Origin: CAZLMW01 sp964560875
GTDB taxonomy: Bacteria > Myxococcota_A > UBA9042
Direction: 5' to 3'
Assembly: GCA_964560875.1 (NCBI GenBank)
Contig: CAZLMW010000141.1
Coordinates: 1 to 19,404, forward strand
DNA length: 19,404 nucleotides
Both the position numbers and the translations under genes were made by a program. Shown in pieces: positions 1 to 7,033 of the stretch. The notes beneath the pieces were generated by a model that had not been told where the DNA came from, did no database searches, and saw only the letters and a program-made list of their open reading frames with translations. The stretch's first letter is position 1. Each line of letters opens with the position of its first letter.

Positions 1-90
1 CGCCGCTTGAGGATGCGCCGCTTGAGGATGCGCCGCTTGAGGATGCGCCGCTTGAGGATGCGCCGCTTGAAGATGCGCCGCTCGTGGACG
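1..90. repeat. 15-bp tandem repeat inside lipoprotein gene
   Basis: Four exact copies of CGCCGCTTGAGGATG lie at 1-60, a fifth with one change at 61-75 and a sixth, diverged copy at 76-90. The array touches the window edge, so it may be longer. The unit is a multiple of three and on the minus strand codes for GASSS within the lipoprotein linker, so gain or loss of copies would keep the reading frame. Confidence 0.9.
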
Positions 91-364
91 ACGCGCCGCC
101 AGACGAGCCGCCACTAGACGAACCGCCACTAGATGAACCACTATCACTAGATGAATGCCCACCAGAGCTCGCGGAGTCCGCGCTCGTGCTTCCGGCGTCC
201 GTCGCGCCGCCACCGCTGCTAGCACCTGCGTCATTCTGGACAGCGCCGTCGCTGCCTCCGCCACCGCCCGTAAATCCGGCACCGCCGGCGCCAGCGCCAC
301 CGACACAAGCGGTCAGCGCCAGGCTCGCGGAGAAAACAACCGACAACTTCAAGAAGTTCTGCAT
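1..364 (-). CDS. Repeat-rich lipoprotein, N-terminal part (runs off left edge)
   Basis: Reading the minus strand from the ATG at 364 gives a frame that is open to the window edge, so the 3' end is missing. The first 20 residues form a lipoprotein signal peptide with a short charged start, a hydrophobic core and the lipobox LTAC, so the protein should be lipidated at that cysteine and exported. The rest of the visible part is low-complexity Gly/Ser/Ala/Asp, ending in repeated GASSS units coded by a 15-bp tandem repeat. Such disordered linkers after the lipidated Cys are typical of myxobacterial surface lipoproteins and usually precede a folded domain, which here would lie outside the window. 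A weak Shine-Dalgarno-like GGAA sits 6 nt before the ATG. Function cannot be inferred from the linker. Confidence 0.75.
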   Translation of the reverse strand, partial: MQNFLKLSVVFSASLALTACVGGAGAGGAGFTGGGGGSDGAVQNDAGASSGGGATDAGSTSADSASSGGHSSSDSGSSSGGSSSGGSSGGASSTSGASSSGASSSGASSSGASSSGASSSG

Positions 365-509
365 ATTCGTTCCAGTCTCTTGACCCGGGGGGCCGCCGCA
401 GGGCCAGTGCATGCCCGTTCGCGCGGCGCGATAGCACAATCGACGGTCGGACGCAGCAGAATTCAGGCGTGTCGTCTGCCGGATCGACCGTGCCCGTGTG
501 CAATGGAGC
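365..509. other. Upstream region of the lipoprotein gene
   Basis: This stretch lies between the lipoprotein start and the deacetylase remnant and would hold the lipoprotein promoter (minus strand). I see no clear -35/-10 pair, terminator or operator in it. Together with the remnant it fills the 365-727 gap, which has no intact gene. Confidence 0.4.
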
Positions 510-692
510 GGCCACCTGGACGGTTGCGACGTGGATCGCGACGGTATCTTCGAGGCGCCGCGGATAGCCGCCAGCCATGGTCACCACCACTGGCCACCCG
601 TGCTGACGACATGCGCGAAGCACCAAATCGTCGCGCTCGCGCAGGTCTTCGATTTGCAGCGCAAGTCGCCCAAGCCGATCGCTGCAGACCAT
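510..692 (-). pseudogene. Histone deacetylase-family C-terminal remnant
   Basis: The minus frame encodes about 61 residues that match the C-terminal end of bacterial histone deacetylase-like (class IV type) amidohydrolases: DRLGRLAL, then LRERDDLVLRACR, then PVVVTMAGGY, then DTVAIHVATV. These are the usual last conserved blocks of that family (D-x-LGRLAL, V-x-MAGGYA, DTV-x-IH-x-T). The family is normally about 300 residues long, and the catalytic part with the His/Asp zinc site should lie upstream, but the frame hits a stop at 726-728, next to the start of the methyltransferase on the other strand. Downstream the frame stays open to 231 and runs into the lipoprotein gene, so the natural stop is also lost; a one-base shift near 505 would reach a stop at 463. 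I read it as a 5'-deleted relic. The match is by memory of the family pattern. Confidence 0.6.
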
Positions 693-727
693 CGTCTGGT
701 CGCGCAGCTTTGGGTAGACTCCGTGTC

Positions 728-1360
728 ATGGACGAACGCGACAACCCACCTCGCTCACCCGCGGATCATCGGGCCGACGCACCGGCAACACGCCGCAACC
801 GGCAACCCCTGCTCGATGTGCTCCGCGATTACATGCCCAACCACGGCCGCGTGCTCGAGATCGCCGCCGGCACGGGGCAACACGCCGTTTTCTTCGGCCG
901 CCATTTCCCCGGGCTCACCTGGTTTCCCACCGATCCCGACACGGCCAGTCGTCGTAGCATCGACGCGTGGCGCGCCGCTGAGGGCTCCGGCAACGTGCAA
1001 CGAGCTCAGCATCTCGACGTGTCGGATCGGCCGTGGCCGGTCGCGTCCGCCGATGTGGTCGTCTGCATCAACATGATCCACATCGCACCCTGGCACGCGA
1101 CCATCGATCTCATGCGCGGCGTCAGAGAGACGCTGGCGATAGGCGGTCTGCTCGTCACCTACGGCCCTTACAACGTCGACGATGCGTTCACGTCGCCGAG
1201 CAACGAGCGGTTCGACGGCTGGCTCAAGGCGCGCGATCCCAGCTTTGGCATCCGAGATATCGCCCGCGTCGCGCGGATTGCGCGCGTCAATCGGCTCGAG
1301 CTGCAGGCTTTTGTGCCGATGCCGGCCCACAACTTCACCGCGGTCTTCGAACGTAAATGA
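728..1360 (+). CDS. DUF938-family SAM-dependent methyltransferase
   Basis: A 210-residue protein starting at the ATG that gives MDERDNPPRS. It carries the class I methyltransferase motif I as VLEIAAGTGQH at residues 42-52, followed by TWFPTDPD and a SIDAW block, then VVVCINMIHIAPW in the motif IV region. This combination and the length of about 200 residues are characteristic of the DUF938 family, a cytoplasmic group of SAM-binding proteins whose substrate is not known. The longer open frame reaches back to 155, but that N-terminal part overlaps the opposite-strand lipoprotein and lacks family similarity, so the start at 728 is preferred. There is no good Shine-Dalgarno sequence before it. 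It stands alone: the neighbours are an opposite-strand relic and a separate propeller gene 216 bp downstream. Confidence 0.8.
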   Translation: MDERDNPPRSPADHRADAPATRRNRQPLLDVLRDYMPNHGRVLEIAAGTGQHAVFFGRHFPGLTWFPTDPDTASRRSIDAWRAAEGSGNVQRAQHLDVSDRPWPVASADVVVCINMIHIAPWHATIDLMRGVRETLAIGGLLVTYGPYNVDDAFTSPSNERFDGWLKARDPSFGIRDIARVARIARVNRLELQAFVPMPAHNFTAVFERK

Positions 1361-1576
1361 CGCGACTAGCGGTCCGAGAAGCTACTCCGCGGCGGTCGGC
1401 AGCCGTACCAGGTGGACCGTGACAGCCACGGCGATCGTGACCAACGCGAGGTCGCCGGCCCAATGGGGCACGAAAAGGGCCGCGGACGTCAGGCTTCGCT
1501 CACACTCCCTCCAAACGGTGGCCCGCTCATGATAGGCCTCTCGCCCGCAGCCGCACGCTTCTGCTACCGTCGCGCC
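1361..1576. other. Intergenic region before the propeller gene
   Basis: 216 bp without a supported gene. A small hairpin (CCGTG, 5-nt loop, CACGG) lies at 1417-1431 but has no T tract. The minus strand is open from about 1571 down to a TAG at 1382 and would code for a short hydrophobic stretch (ALVTIAVAVTVHLV), but no ATG, GTG or TTG start fits, so it is not called a gene. Confidence 0.4.
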
Positions 1577-2926
1577 ATGACTTCCCGTTTCCGGTTATTG
1601 GCGTTTTTGGTCGCGGCGGCAATGTGCCTCGCGCCCGTCCGTGGGCATGCACATAGCCAGGTCCAGGCGGCGCGTGAACTCGCGGTCACGCCCGACGGCA
1701 AGCGCTGGTCCGTGGCGCTGCCCTCCGGCCTGCTGCGATCCGACGACGGCGGCAAGACCTTTCGATGGCAGTGCACCGTCGCGTTCGGAAGTGGCGGCAA
1801 GCTCGGGCTGCAACGTCGCGTGTTCCCCCACGGCAGCGGCTTTGCGATGGTCGATCAAGCCAAGCTCATGTCGACGGCCGACGGCTGCAGTTGGAAGACC
1901 GTTTTCGATGGCGGAGTCGTCGCTGGTAGCGAAAGAGCCGGCGCGCTGTGGGTGGTTCGCAGCGACGGCGGCAAGACGCGGATCCATCGCGCTGAATCCG
2001 GCGGCAAGTTCGTCGACGTGACCCCGAGCGGCAGCGGCGGCTGGCGGCATGTCGCGGCAGCGCACGGATCGACCCAGCATGCGATCGCGATCGCCGTTTC
2101 AGGCGGCAAGACTCGGCTCGCGGGAACGTCCGATGGCGGCAAGTCGTGGCAAGATCGCGCGGCGCCCAACGACCACGGACTTGAACCGCTCGGCTGGCAC
2201 CCCAAGACCGACGTCGTGGTCTTGCGCGGCAGCGGCGACGATGGCGAACGCCTCTGGACGGCAGCCGGCAATGGCGCGTGGAAGAAGCATGTCAACCTGG
2301 CTCCCGGCGATCCGCTGCGCGCCGCTGTATGGCTACCAAATGCCGGCACGGAGGTGCTGCTTGTCGCCGGACACGAGGCCCGCATCCTTCGCTCCGTGGA
2401 CGGCGGGGCCAGCTTCGCGCACATCAAGGACGCGCCTCACGCACCGTGTCTCCGAGTCGTTGCAGGTGGCGTGATTGCTTGCTCCGACAACCTGCTCGAC
2501 AAGGGTCTGCTCTCGCGCAGTGACGATGCTGGGCTGACGTGGAAATCAATGATGTGCTTGGGGAAATTGCCTGGCGCCGTGACGTGCGGCCCATCCCAAC
2601 CCGTCTGCGAAAACCTGTGGAAACTCGCACTTCTTGATGCGCGCGCCGTTGCCGGGACCTGCGACGCGAAGCCGCCGCCGCGCGTGGACGCCGCGAGCTC
2701 ATCCAGCGGTGGCAGCGATGCTTCCGCGTCGGGCAGCGGCGGTTCGTCGACGAGCAGCTCTGGCGGCGGATCGAGCGGCGAGGCGTCGTCGGGTGGCGTT
2801 GTCGCCGAGCCCCCGGCCAGCGACGACGGCTGCTCAGCCTCTTGCAACTCCGATAACTTGCCCGGAGTCGTTGTTCTTATGCTGGTTGCCGGGTTGCTGG
2901 TCGCGCGTCGGCGCCGCTTCGGTTAG
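1577..2926 (+). CDS. Secreted BNR/Asp-box beta-propeller with MYXO-CTERM-like tail
   Basis: A 449-residue exported protein. The start MTSRFRLLAF begins a signal peptide with a cleavage site after about residue 25 (AHA or HAH region). The body carries about five Asp-box (BNR) motifs, such as SDDGGKTFRW, TSDGGKSWQD, SVDGGASF and SDDAGLTW, which mark sialidase-like beta-propellers; the catalytic residues of a sialidase are not evident, so it is probably a binding or structural propeller. It then has a Cys-containing segment, a Ser/Gly-rich linker of about 60 residues, and a tail with CSASC, a hydrophobic helix and RRRR near the C-terminus. That tail fits the MYXO-CTERM sorting signal of myxobacteria, implying cell-surface anchoring or sorting. 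The frame extends back to 1412, but only the ATG at 1577 gives a signal peptide. It faces the nuclease gene tail to tail. Confidence 0.75.
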   Translation: MTSRFRLLAFLVAAAMCLAPVRGHAHSQVQAARELAVTPDGKRWSVALPSGLLRSDDGGKTFRWQCTVAFGSGGKLGLQRRVFPHGSGFAMVDQAKLMSTADGCSWKTVFDGGVVAGSERAGALWVVRSDGGKTRIHRAESGGKFVDVTPSGSGGWRHVAAAHGSTQHAIAIAVSGGKTRLAGTSDGGKSWQDRAAPNDHGLEPLGWHPKTDVVVLRGSGDDGERLWTAAGNGAWKKHVNLAPGDPLRAAVWLPNAGTEVLLVAGHEARILRSVDGGASFAHIKDAPHAPCLRVVAGGVIACSDNLLDKGLLSRSDDAGLTWKSMMCLGKLPGAVTCGPSQPVCENLWKLALLDARAVAGTCDAKPPPRVDAASSSSGGSDASASGSGGSSTSSSGGGSSGEASSGGVVAEPPASDDGCSASCNSDNLPGVVVLMLVAGLLVARRRRFG

Positions 2927-2957
2927 CGACCAAATCAGAGTTTAGTGACCAAATCAG
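2923..2957. repeat. Direct repeat in convergent intergenic gap
   Basis: TTAGCGACCAAATCAG at 2923-2938 is repeated as TTAGTGACCAAATCAG at 2942-2957, one mismatch in 16 bp with a 19-bp period. The first copy contains the TAG stop codon of the propeller gene. The pair lies in the 46-bp gap between two convergent genes. No stem-loop with a T tract is seen here. Confidence 0.75.
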
Positions 2958-2972
2958 CTGTCACCTGGTAGC

Positions 2973-3623
2973 TCACCAGCCGCAGCTCGCCCAGCCGCCG
3001 ACACCCTCGGCCTCGGCTTCCTTTTGCGCCCTGACCAGCGTGACCTCGTGGCGAAGACCCTTCGCGAAGGGGTAGTACACGCGAGCGAGCCCGAGTCGGA
3101 CCAGCCGCGCATTGATCATTACGGGCACGCCGTCTTGCTTGATCCAGACATACCGCAGCAATCGGCCGTAGTGGTCCTTGTCTCCGGCCTTCTTGTCGGA
3201 CGTCACGCAGACCTTGGTTCCCTTGCCTGCGAATTTGGATGTGAATTGGGTCGCTTCCGCGGCCATGCAGTCCTTGGACGATGTCTCGGGCGTATCGATA
3301 CCGAGAAGCCGCACCTTTGCGCCCCCGTCGAGGAACAGCGTGTCGCCGTCCGCGACCCATGTCACCGTCACCCACGTCACACCCGGCGCGCATTCGACGG
3401 CCGATGCGTGCCATCCGTCTGGCCCGTCGATCGCCTCCGGCCCGGTGTCGATGATTCCGCTGTCTGTCGTGTCCTCGACGAGGCCGGTCGCTGCTGACCC
3501 GGACAGCTCTGCACACGCCATCATCGCGCCGATGAGCACAATTGCGAACAACGCGCGAGCGGTGGCACCGCGGGATCGAGCGACATCAAGCCGCATGAAT
3601 CCGCCAAGAGGGTTGGTCGACAT
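2973..3623 (-). CDS. Thermonuclease (SNase)-family lipoprotein
   Basis: A 216-residue exported protein with one staphylococcal nuclease (SNase-like OB-fold) domain at about residues 82-205. All key residues of the family are visible: ADGDT (92-95) for the Ca-binding Asp pair, VRLLGIDTPE with Arg105, Asp110, Thr111 and Glu113, and HYGRLLR with Arg154, matching Arg35/Asp40/Thr41/Glu43/Arg87 of the S. aureus enzyme. It should cleave DNA and RNA outside the cytoplasm. The N-terminus has a hydrophobic segment ending in GAMMAC, a plausible lipobox at Cys37, then an acidic linker. Start chosen at MSTNPLG, with an AGG 8 nt upstream; the ATG at 3596 (MRLDVARS) is an alternative that also leaves a complete signal peptide. 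It follows the oxidoreductase gene by 44 nt on the same strand and is probably cotranscribed with it. Confidence 0.87.
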   Translation of the reverse strand: MSTNPLGGFMRLDVARSRGATARALFAIVLIGAMMACAELSGSAATGLVEDTTDSGIIDTGPEAIDGPDGWHASAVECAPGVTWVTVTWVADGDTLFLDGGAKVRLLGIDTPETSSKDCMAAEATQFTSKFAGKGTKVCVTSDKKAGDKDHYGRLLRYVWIKQDGVPVMINARLVRLGLARVYYPFAKGLRHEVTLVRAQKEAEAEGVGGWASCGW

Positions 3624-3667
3624 GGCCGCAACCTGCCCAAGCCCGGGTTTGTCCGCAAGCAGCGCGA

Positions 3668-5065
3668 TCACACCTTGACGGTGCGTTTGTACCAGCCCAT
3701 GTCGAGCCGGCGGGTCGGAATCTTCGGATCGTCGATGCGCATCCGGATCTGTGCCGTCATCGGGCCCTTTGGATTCCACAGATACCGCCAGAGCGTCCAC
3801 GTCTGGTTGGTGGCCTGTTTCGGGCAGACCTCGACGGGATGAAGAGGCCCCTTGGTCGGCGCGCTGAATTCGATGGCCAGCTTCTCGGTCAGCTCGTAAC
3901 CACCCCACATCACGCCAAGAATCATGTGGGCTTGCGTCCCGTCGGCGAGCTTCCACCGCTCAACACGAATCGGCATCGCCACCTGGTCCATGGTCGCGGG
4001 CTTGAAGCTCTTGGCCAGCGCATGCGCGGCGGTCTGGTGCGTCCTCGAGGCGAACTCCTTCATCTGCGACGTCGACTTGGCGTCGTCTTGGACCCACTGG
4101 ATATCGGTCACCCACTTGATATTGCAGCACCCATACCAGCCCGGCACCAGCAACCTCACGGGCTTGCCGTGGTCTTCCGGTAGCGGTTTGCTGTTCATCT
4201 CCGTGGCGAGAAACGCGTTTTCAAGCTGCTCTGGCGTGAAAATCCAGCTCGCTCCTGGCTTGGAATGGTTGTTCTCGCTCGGCGTGCTGTGGCCGTCGAA
4301 GCCCTTGATCAGCACGCGTTTTCCGGCGGCTTTCGGCTTGACCATAGCGAGCAGCTTCGGGACCGGTACGCCCTTCCACTTCGCGGCCGAAATCAGCCCG
4401 AACTTGCCGCCTTTTCCGTTTCCGCTGCACTCCATCAAGTGCACGCCCATGTCTTTGGTCAACGGGCTGATATCGGCCATCGCGAGTGTCTTTGGCGCGT
4501 CGACGAGCCCACCGATTGTTAGCTTCCAAGGTTTTGTCGTGTCGATTTGGTCGGGATAGCGCGTGCGAATGAAGTGCTCGCCGATGGGGTTGATCATCGT
4601 GTCGAGGTTGAGCTTGGTCAGGTCGCAGTAATAGCGGCCGTCCCACCCAACGCCGTACTTCGTGGCCATGAGCTTGCCGCCTTCCTGGATGAAGGGGACG
4701 AGCCCCAGCAGCTGCCCGCCGGCCAAGGGGTTGGGGCATCCGGTCGTTCCGGCGTCGCCGCTGGCGATGTCTGCGAAGCCGCCTGTGTCCCCATGGACCG
4801 CGTCGGTCGGCGACGGGCCTGAGTCTTGGGCGAACCCCGCATCGACAGGCGTGTTCGAATCCGCGGTCGTTCCGCCGTCTGGGGCACTCGAAGTGTCGTT
4901 TCCAGTATCGGGGCCCGCATGGCCATCGCCGCCGCCGAATCCGTCACCGGATGCGCCGCCAGCGCCGGTACCCGAGTCGCCCTCGCCGCCGCATCCAAGC
5001 AGCAACCCGGCCCCGACAAACACCGCGTTTCGCAGGAACTCGCGCCGATCTGCCGTCCTGGTCAT
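3668..5065 (-). CDS. Tat-exported sulfite oxidase-family molybdopterin lipoprotein
   Basis: A 465-residue protein. It begins with a Tat-type signal (DRREFLRN, twin Arg at 7-8) that ends in LLLGC, so it is probably folded and cofactor-loaded before export and lipidated at Cys25. Residues 26-110 are a Gly/Asp/Ser/Thr linker. Residues of about 115-340 form the oxidoreductase molybdopterin-binding domain: HLMECSGNG with the likely molybdenum-ligand Cys213, HSKPGASWIF, LPEDHGKPVRL and LVPGWYGCCNIKW (306-318), all hallmark blocks of sulfite oxidase and YedY-type enzymes. The remaining C-terminal region resembles the Mo-cofactor dimerisation domain (PIRVERWKLADG, WTLWRY). No heme domain is present, so the electron acceptor must be another protein. 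Substrate could be sulfite or another oxyanion or sulfoxide; family membership is secure, the exact reaction is not. The last 84 nt before it separate it from the glycosyltransferase gene on the same strand. Confidence 0.85.
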   Translation of the reverse strand: MTRTADRREFLRNAVFVGAGLLLGCGGEGDSGTGAGGASGDGFGGGDGHAGPDTGNDTSSAPDGGTTADSNTPVDAGFAQDSGPSPTDAVHGDTGGFADIASGDAGTTGCPNPLAGGQLLGLVPFIQEGGKLMATKYGVGWDGRYYCDLTKLNLDTMINPIGEHFIRTRYPDQIDTTKPWKLTIGGLVDAPKTLAMADISPLTKDMGVHLMECSGNGKGGKFGLISAAKWKGVPVPKLLAMVKPKAAGKRVLIKGFDGHSTPSENNHSKPGASWIFTPEQLENAFLATEMNSKPLPEDHGKPVRLLVPGWYGCCNIKWVTDIQWVQDDAKSTSQMKEFASRTHQTAAHALAKSFKPATMDQVAMPIRVERWKLADGTQAHMILGVMWGGYELTEKLAIEFSAPTKGPLHPVEVCPKQATNQTWTLWRYLWNPKGPMTAQIRMRIDDPKIPTRRLDMGWYKRTVKV

Positions 5066-5149
5066 TGGTCGCCCCGCATTGCAAGCCCGTTTGCCCGGAA
5101 AGGACGGCTCGGCGTACAGAACGTTACGACTGCCCGGGGTCGAGGCCGA

Positions 5150-6142
5150 TCAGTCGAGCCGCTCGCCGATCGCGTGACTCGCAGGCGGACCGCACAGGAC
5201 CTGGTTGATCCGCGACAGGTAGACCAGGACAACGAGCAACACGACCATGACCTGGCTGCCCACGAACACTGTCGCCGCCATCGCCGATGCCCAGCCGGGC
5301 GGCGTATTCGCGGTCATCGCCTTGACCACCACCCAAGCTCCGAGCCCAACCGAGCTGAGCAACGCCAAGATGGACATGATCATCACCGTGTAGACCGGCA
5401 GGGGCGAATAGTTGAGCAGCAGGTTCAGCGCCAACGACATGCTGCGCTTGAGGTTGTAGTTGCTGCTCCCATATCTCCGCTGTTGATGTTGCACCGGGAC
5501 GTTGATCGCCGTGGTCCCATTGGCGAGCACCATGGCGGTAACGTAGGGGTATGGCACGGGTCCGGCTTCGATGCGCTTGATGACCCCGCCATCGATGGCG
5601 CGGAAGCTGGTCAGTTCGAATTCGTGCGGAAGCTGGAACAGCCACCGCAAGATGCTGTCGATCGTGCGTCCGCTGACGTTTCGCCACGCAGCATGGCGCT
5701 TGTTGCCATACGACGCGATCGCGACATCCACGCCCTCATCGACCGCCGCTACGAGCCGCGGCACGTCTTCGGGCCGGTTCTGCAAGTCATCATCCATCGT
5801 TACGACAATGTCTGCTTCGACCAAGGAGAAGCCGCACACGATCGCGTTGTGCTGCCCGACGTTCTTGAACGTGCGCGCGGCCTTCAGGTTGTCGGGATAT
5901 GCCGCCTTGAGCGCTGTCACTGCCCGCCACGTTCCGTCGGGTGAGTGGTCGTCGATCAGGACGATTTCCCACGCGCGGTTCAGGGCCGAGAGCGTCGCGG
6001 CAAGGCGCTCGACAACTTCAGGGATGCTCTTTTCGGACCGATAGCACGGAATCACGACGCCGATCTTGCCGGCTTGCGGCCCGGTGGCGGCGCTTAGAGC
6101 GGGCTGCCCGCTGCTCTCAAGAGGCGGCGAGACAACGAGCAT
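5150..6142 (-). CDS. GT2 family polyprenyl-phosphate glycosyltransferase (ArnC/GtrB-like)
   Basis: About 330 residues with a GT-A glycosyltransferase domain: IGVVIPCYRSEKS at the start, IVLIDDHSPDGTW, FKNVGQHNAI, and TMDDDLQNRPED with the metal-binding DxD, followed by a Q-rich QHQQRRYGSSNY block. Two C-terminal membrane helices follow (near PVYTVMIMSILALLSSVGL and MVVLLVVLVYLSRI). This layout is that of ArnC, GtrB and DPM1-like enzymes, which transfer a sugar from a nucleotide sugar to a polyprenyl phosphate on the cytoplasmic face of the inner membrane. Start is uncertain: ATG 6142 is listed; ATG 6169 and GTG 6175 lengthen a low-complexity N-terminus that overlaps the upstream methyltransferase more deeply. 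The overlap suggests translational coupling with that gene and a shared glycan target. No flippase gene is adjacent. Confidence 0.85.
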   Translation of the reverse strand: MLVVSPPLESSGQPALSAATGPQAGKIGVVIPCYRSEKSIPEVVERLAATLSALNRAWEIVLIDDHSPDGTWRAVTALKAAYPDNLKAARTFKNVGQHNAIVCGFSLVEADIVVTMDDDLQNRPEDVPRLVAAVDEGVDVAIASYGNKRHAAWRNVSGRTIDSILRWLFQLPHEFELTSFRAIDGGVIKRIEAGPVPYPYVTAMVLANGTTAINVPVQHQQRRYGSSNYNLKRSMSLALNLLLNYSPLPVYTVMIMSILALLSSVGLGAWVVVKAMTANTPPGWASAMAATVFVGSQVMVVLLVVLVYLSRINQVLCGPPASHAIGERLD

Positions 6143-6887
6143 GGATGAACTTGTAGTCGCCCCACCCATGTTCACCGAGCACGCGCATGGCGACGCTTCC
6201 GGAGCGGTACACGGGCACTGTGAAGCGCTTGGGCATCGGCAGATAGGACAGAACGAGCCGGGTGGGCCAGAAATGCAGCTCGCGCGTGTCCTCGATGCTG
6301 AATCCCGCGTCGCGCACGGCCTGCTTGAACGCGCGGAAGTCGAGGTCCAAGACCCGTGACAGGAACCCGGCGTGGGCCGGTTCGATCAGCAACAGCTCAC
6401 CGTCGTCCTTCAGGGCCGCGCGGATGCGCTGCAGGGCCTGGGCAAGCTCGTCGTTGCCTGAACAGGCGACGGTCAAGACACCACAAACAACAGCCACGTT
6501 GAACAGCTCATCGGTGTCAAGATCGAAGACGGAGCCGCACCGGAAGTCGATGTTGGCGTGGCCCGAGAAGCGCTTGGCTTTCTCGATCGTGTCGGCCGAG
6601 AAATCCCACGCCTGGACAGTGGCGCCGCGCTCGGCGAAGTGCTTGGACATCCGGCCGATGCCGCAGCCGATGTCCAACACCTTCTTGCCGGCGACAGATC
6701 CGGTGTGGTCGTCAAACAGCGCGGTGTGTTCGCCGTGATAGATCTGGTTGAGGTGGTCGTTGGTCCAGAGGCTTACCGACAGTCCGTCGTACTCTCGGGC
6801 TTTCGCATCCCAGTAGTCCGATTTCGAGTAGATTCGACGACGATCCAGCCGGTTGCGCACCATATGGTAGAGGCCCGCGGCTTTCAT
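6117..6887 (-). CDS. Class I SAM-dependent methyltransferase
   Basis: A 256-residue cytoplasmic protein starting MKAAGLYHMV. Motif I is VLDIGCGIGRMSKHF, followed by AWDFSADTIEKAK, a motif that binds the ribose of SAM, then FRCGSVFDL and LLLIEPAH. This is a standard Rossmann methyltransferase of the type often found beside glycosyltransferases; it may methylate a sugar or lipid intermediate made by the downstream enzyme, but the substrate cannot be read from the sequence. The start is set by AAGGAAG 8 nt upstream; the open frame begins earlier at 6938, but that extension lacks family similarity. The 3' end overlaps the glycosyltransferase start. Confidence 0.85.
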   Translation of the reverse strand: MKAAGLYHMVRNRLDRRRIYSKSDYWDAKAREYDGLSVSLWTNDHLNQIYHGEHTALFDDHTGSVAGKKVLDIGCGIGRMSKHFAERGATVQAWDFSADTIEKAKRFSGHANIDFRCGSVFDLDTDELFNVAVVCGVLTVACSGNDELAQALQRIRAALKDDGELLLIEPAHAGFLSRVLDLDFRAFKQAVRDAGFSIEDTRELHFWPTRLVLSYLPMPKRFTVPVYRSGSVAMRVLGEHGWGDYKFIHARCLAAS

Positions 6888-6895
6888 ATTGTTAG

Positions 6896-6902
6896 CTTCC
6901 TT
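6896..6902 (-). promoter_or_regulatory. Ribosome binding site of the methyltransferase
   Basis: AAGGAAG on the minus strand, 8 nt before the ATG at 6887. It decides between this start and the longer frame. Confidence 0.7.
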
Positions 6903-6960
6903 ACGATGTGCGCCCAGCCCATCGATGCGGACGCCCACGATTTGCGGTGATGAGGGGCGC

Positions 6961-6998
6961 GCGTCGACCTGCTCTTCACCGCGCGAGCAGGCCGACGC
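6961..6998 (-). terminator. Strong stem-loop behind the stress-protein gene
   Basis: Arms GCGTCGACCTGCTC (6961-6974) and GAGCAGGCCGACGC (6985-6998) are complementary except for one position and enclose a 10-nt loop. In RNA from the minus strand that position is a G-U pair, so all 14 pairs form, while in plus-strand RNA it is an A-C mismatch. The structure therefore fits a minus-strand transcript, lying 35 nt after the universal stress protein stop and 73 nt before the methyltransferase start. There is no U run after it, so it could be a terminator without a U tract, an attenuator or a processing site. Confidence 0.55.
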
Positions 6999-7033
6999 TC
7001 AAAGACATCCCATCGGATACCTGACCCGAAGAA

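Noticed and set aside
84..383. Plus-strand frame rich in Pro and Asp/Glu (DEPPLDEPPL)
   Set aside because: It is the antisense reading of the Gly/Ser-rich linker of the minus-strand lipoprotein, which has a proper signal peptide and lipobox.
1382..1571. Minus-strand open stretch with a hydrophobic segment before a TAG at 1382
   Set aside because: No ATG, GTG or TTG start fits and the frame runs into the propeller gene on the other strand; possibly a relic, but not supportable.
2965..2979. CTGGT-AGCTC-ACCAG hairpin as a terminator between convergent genes
   Set aside because: The 5-bp stem overlaps the nuclease stop codon and no T tract follows on either strand.
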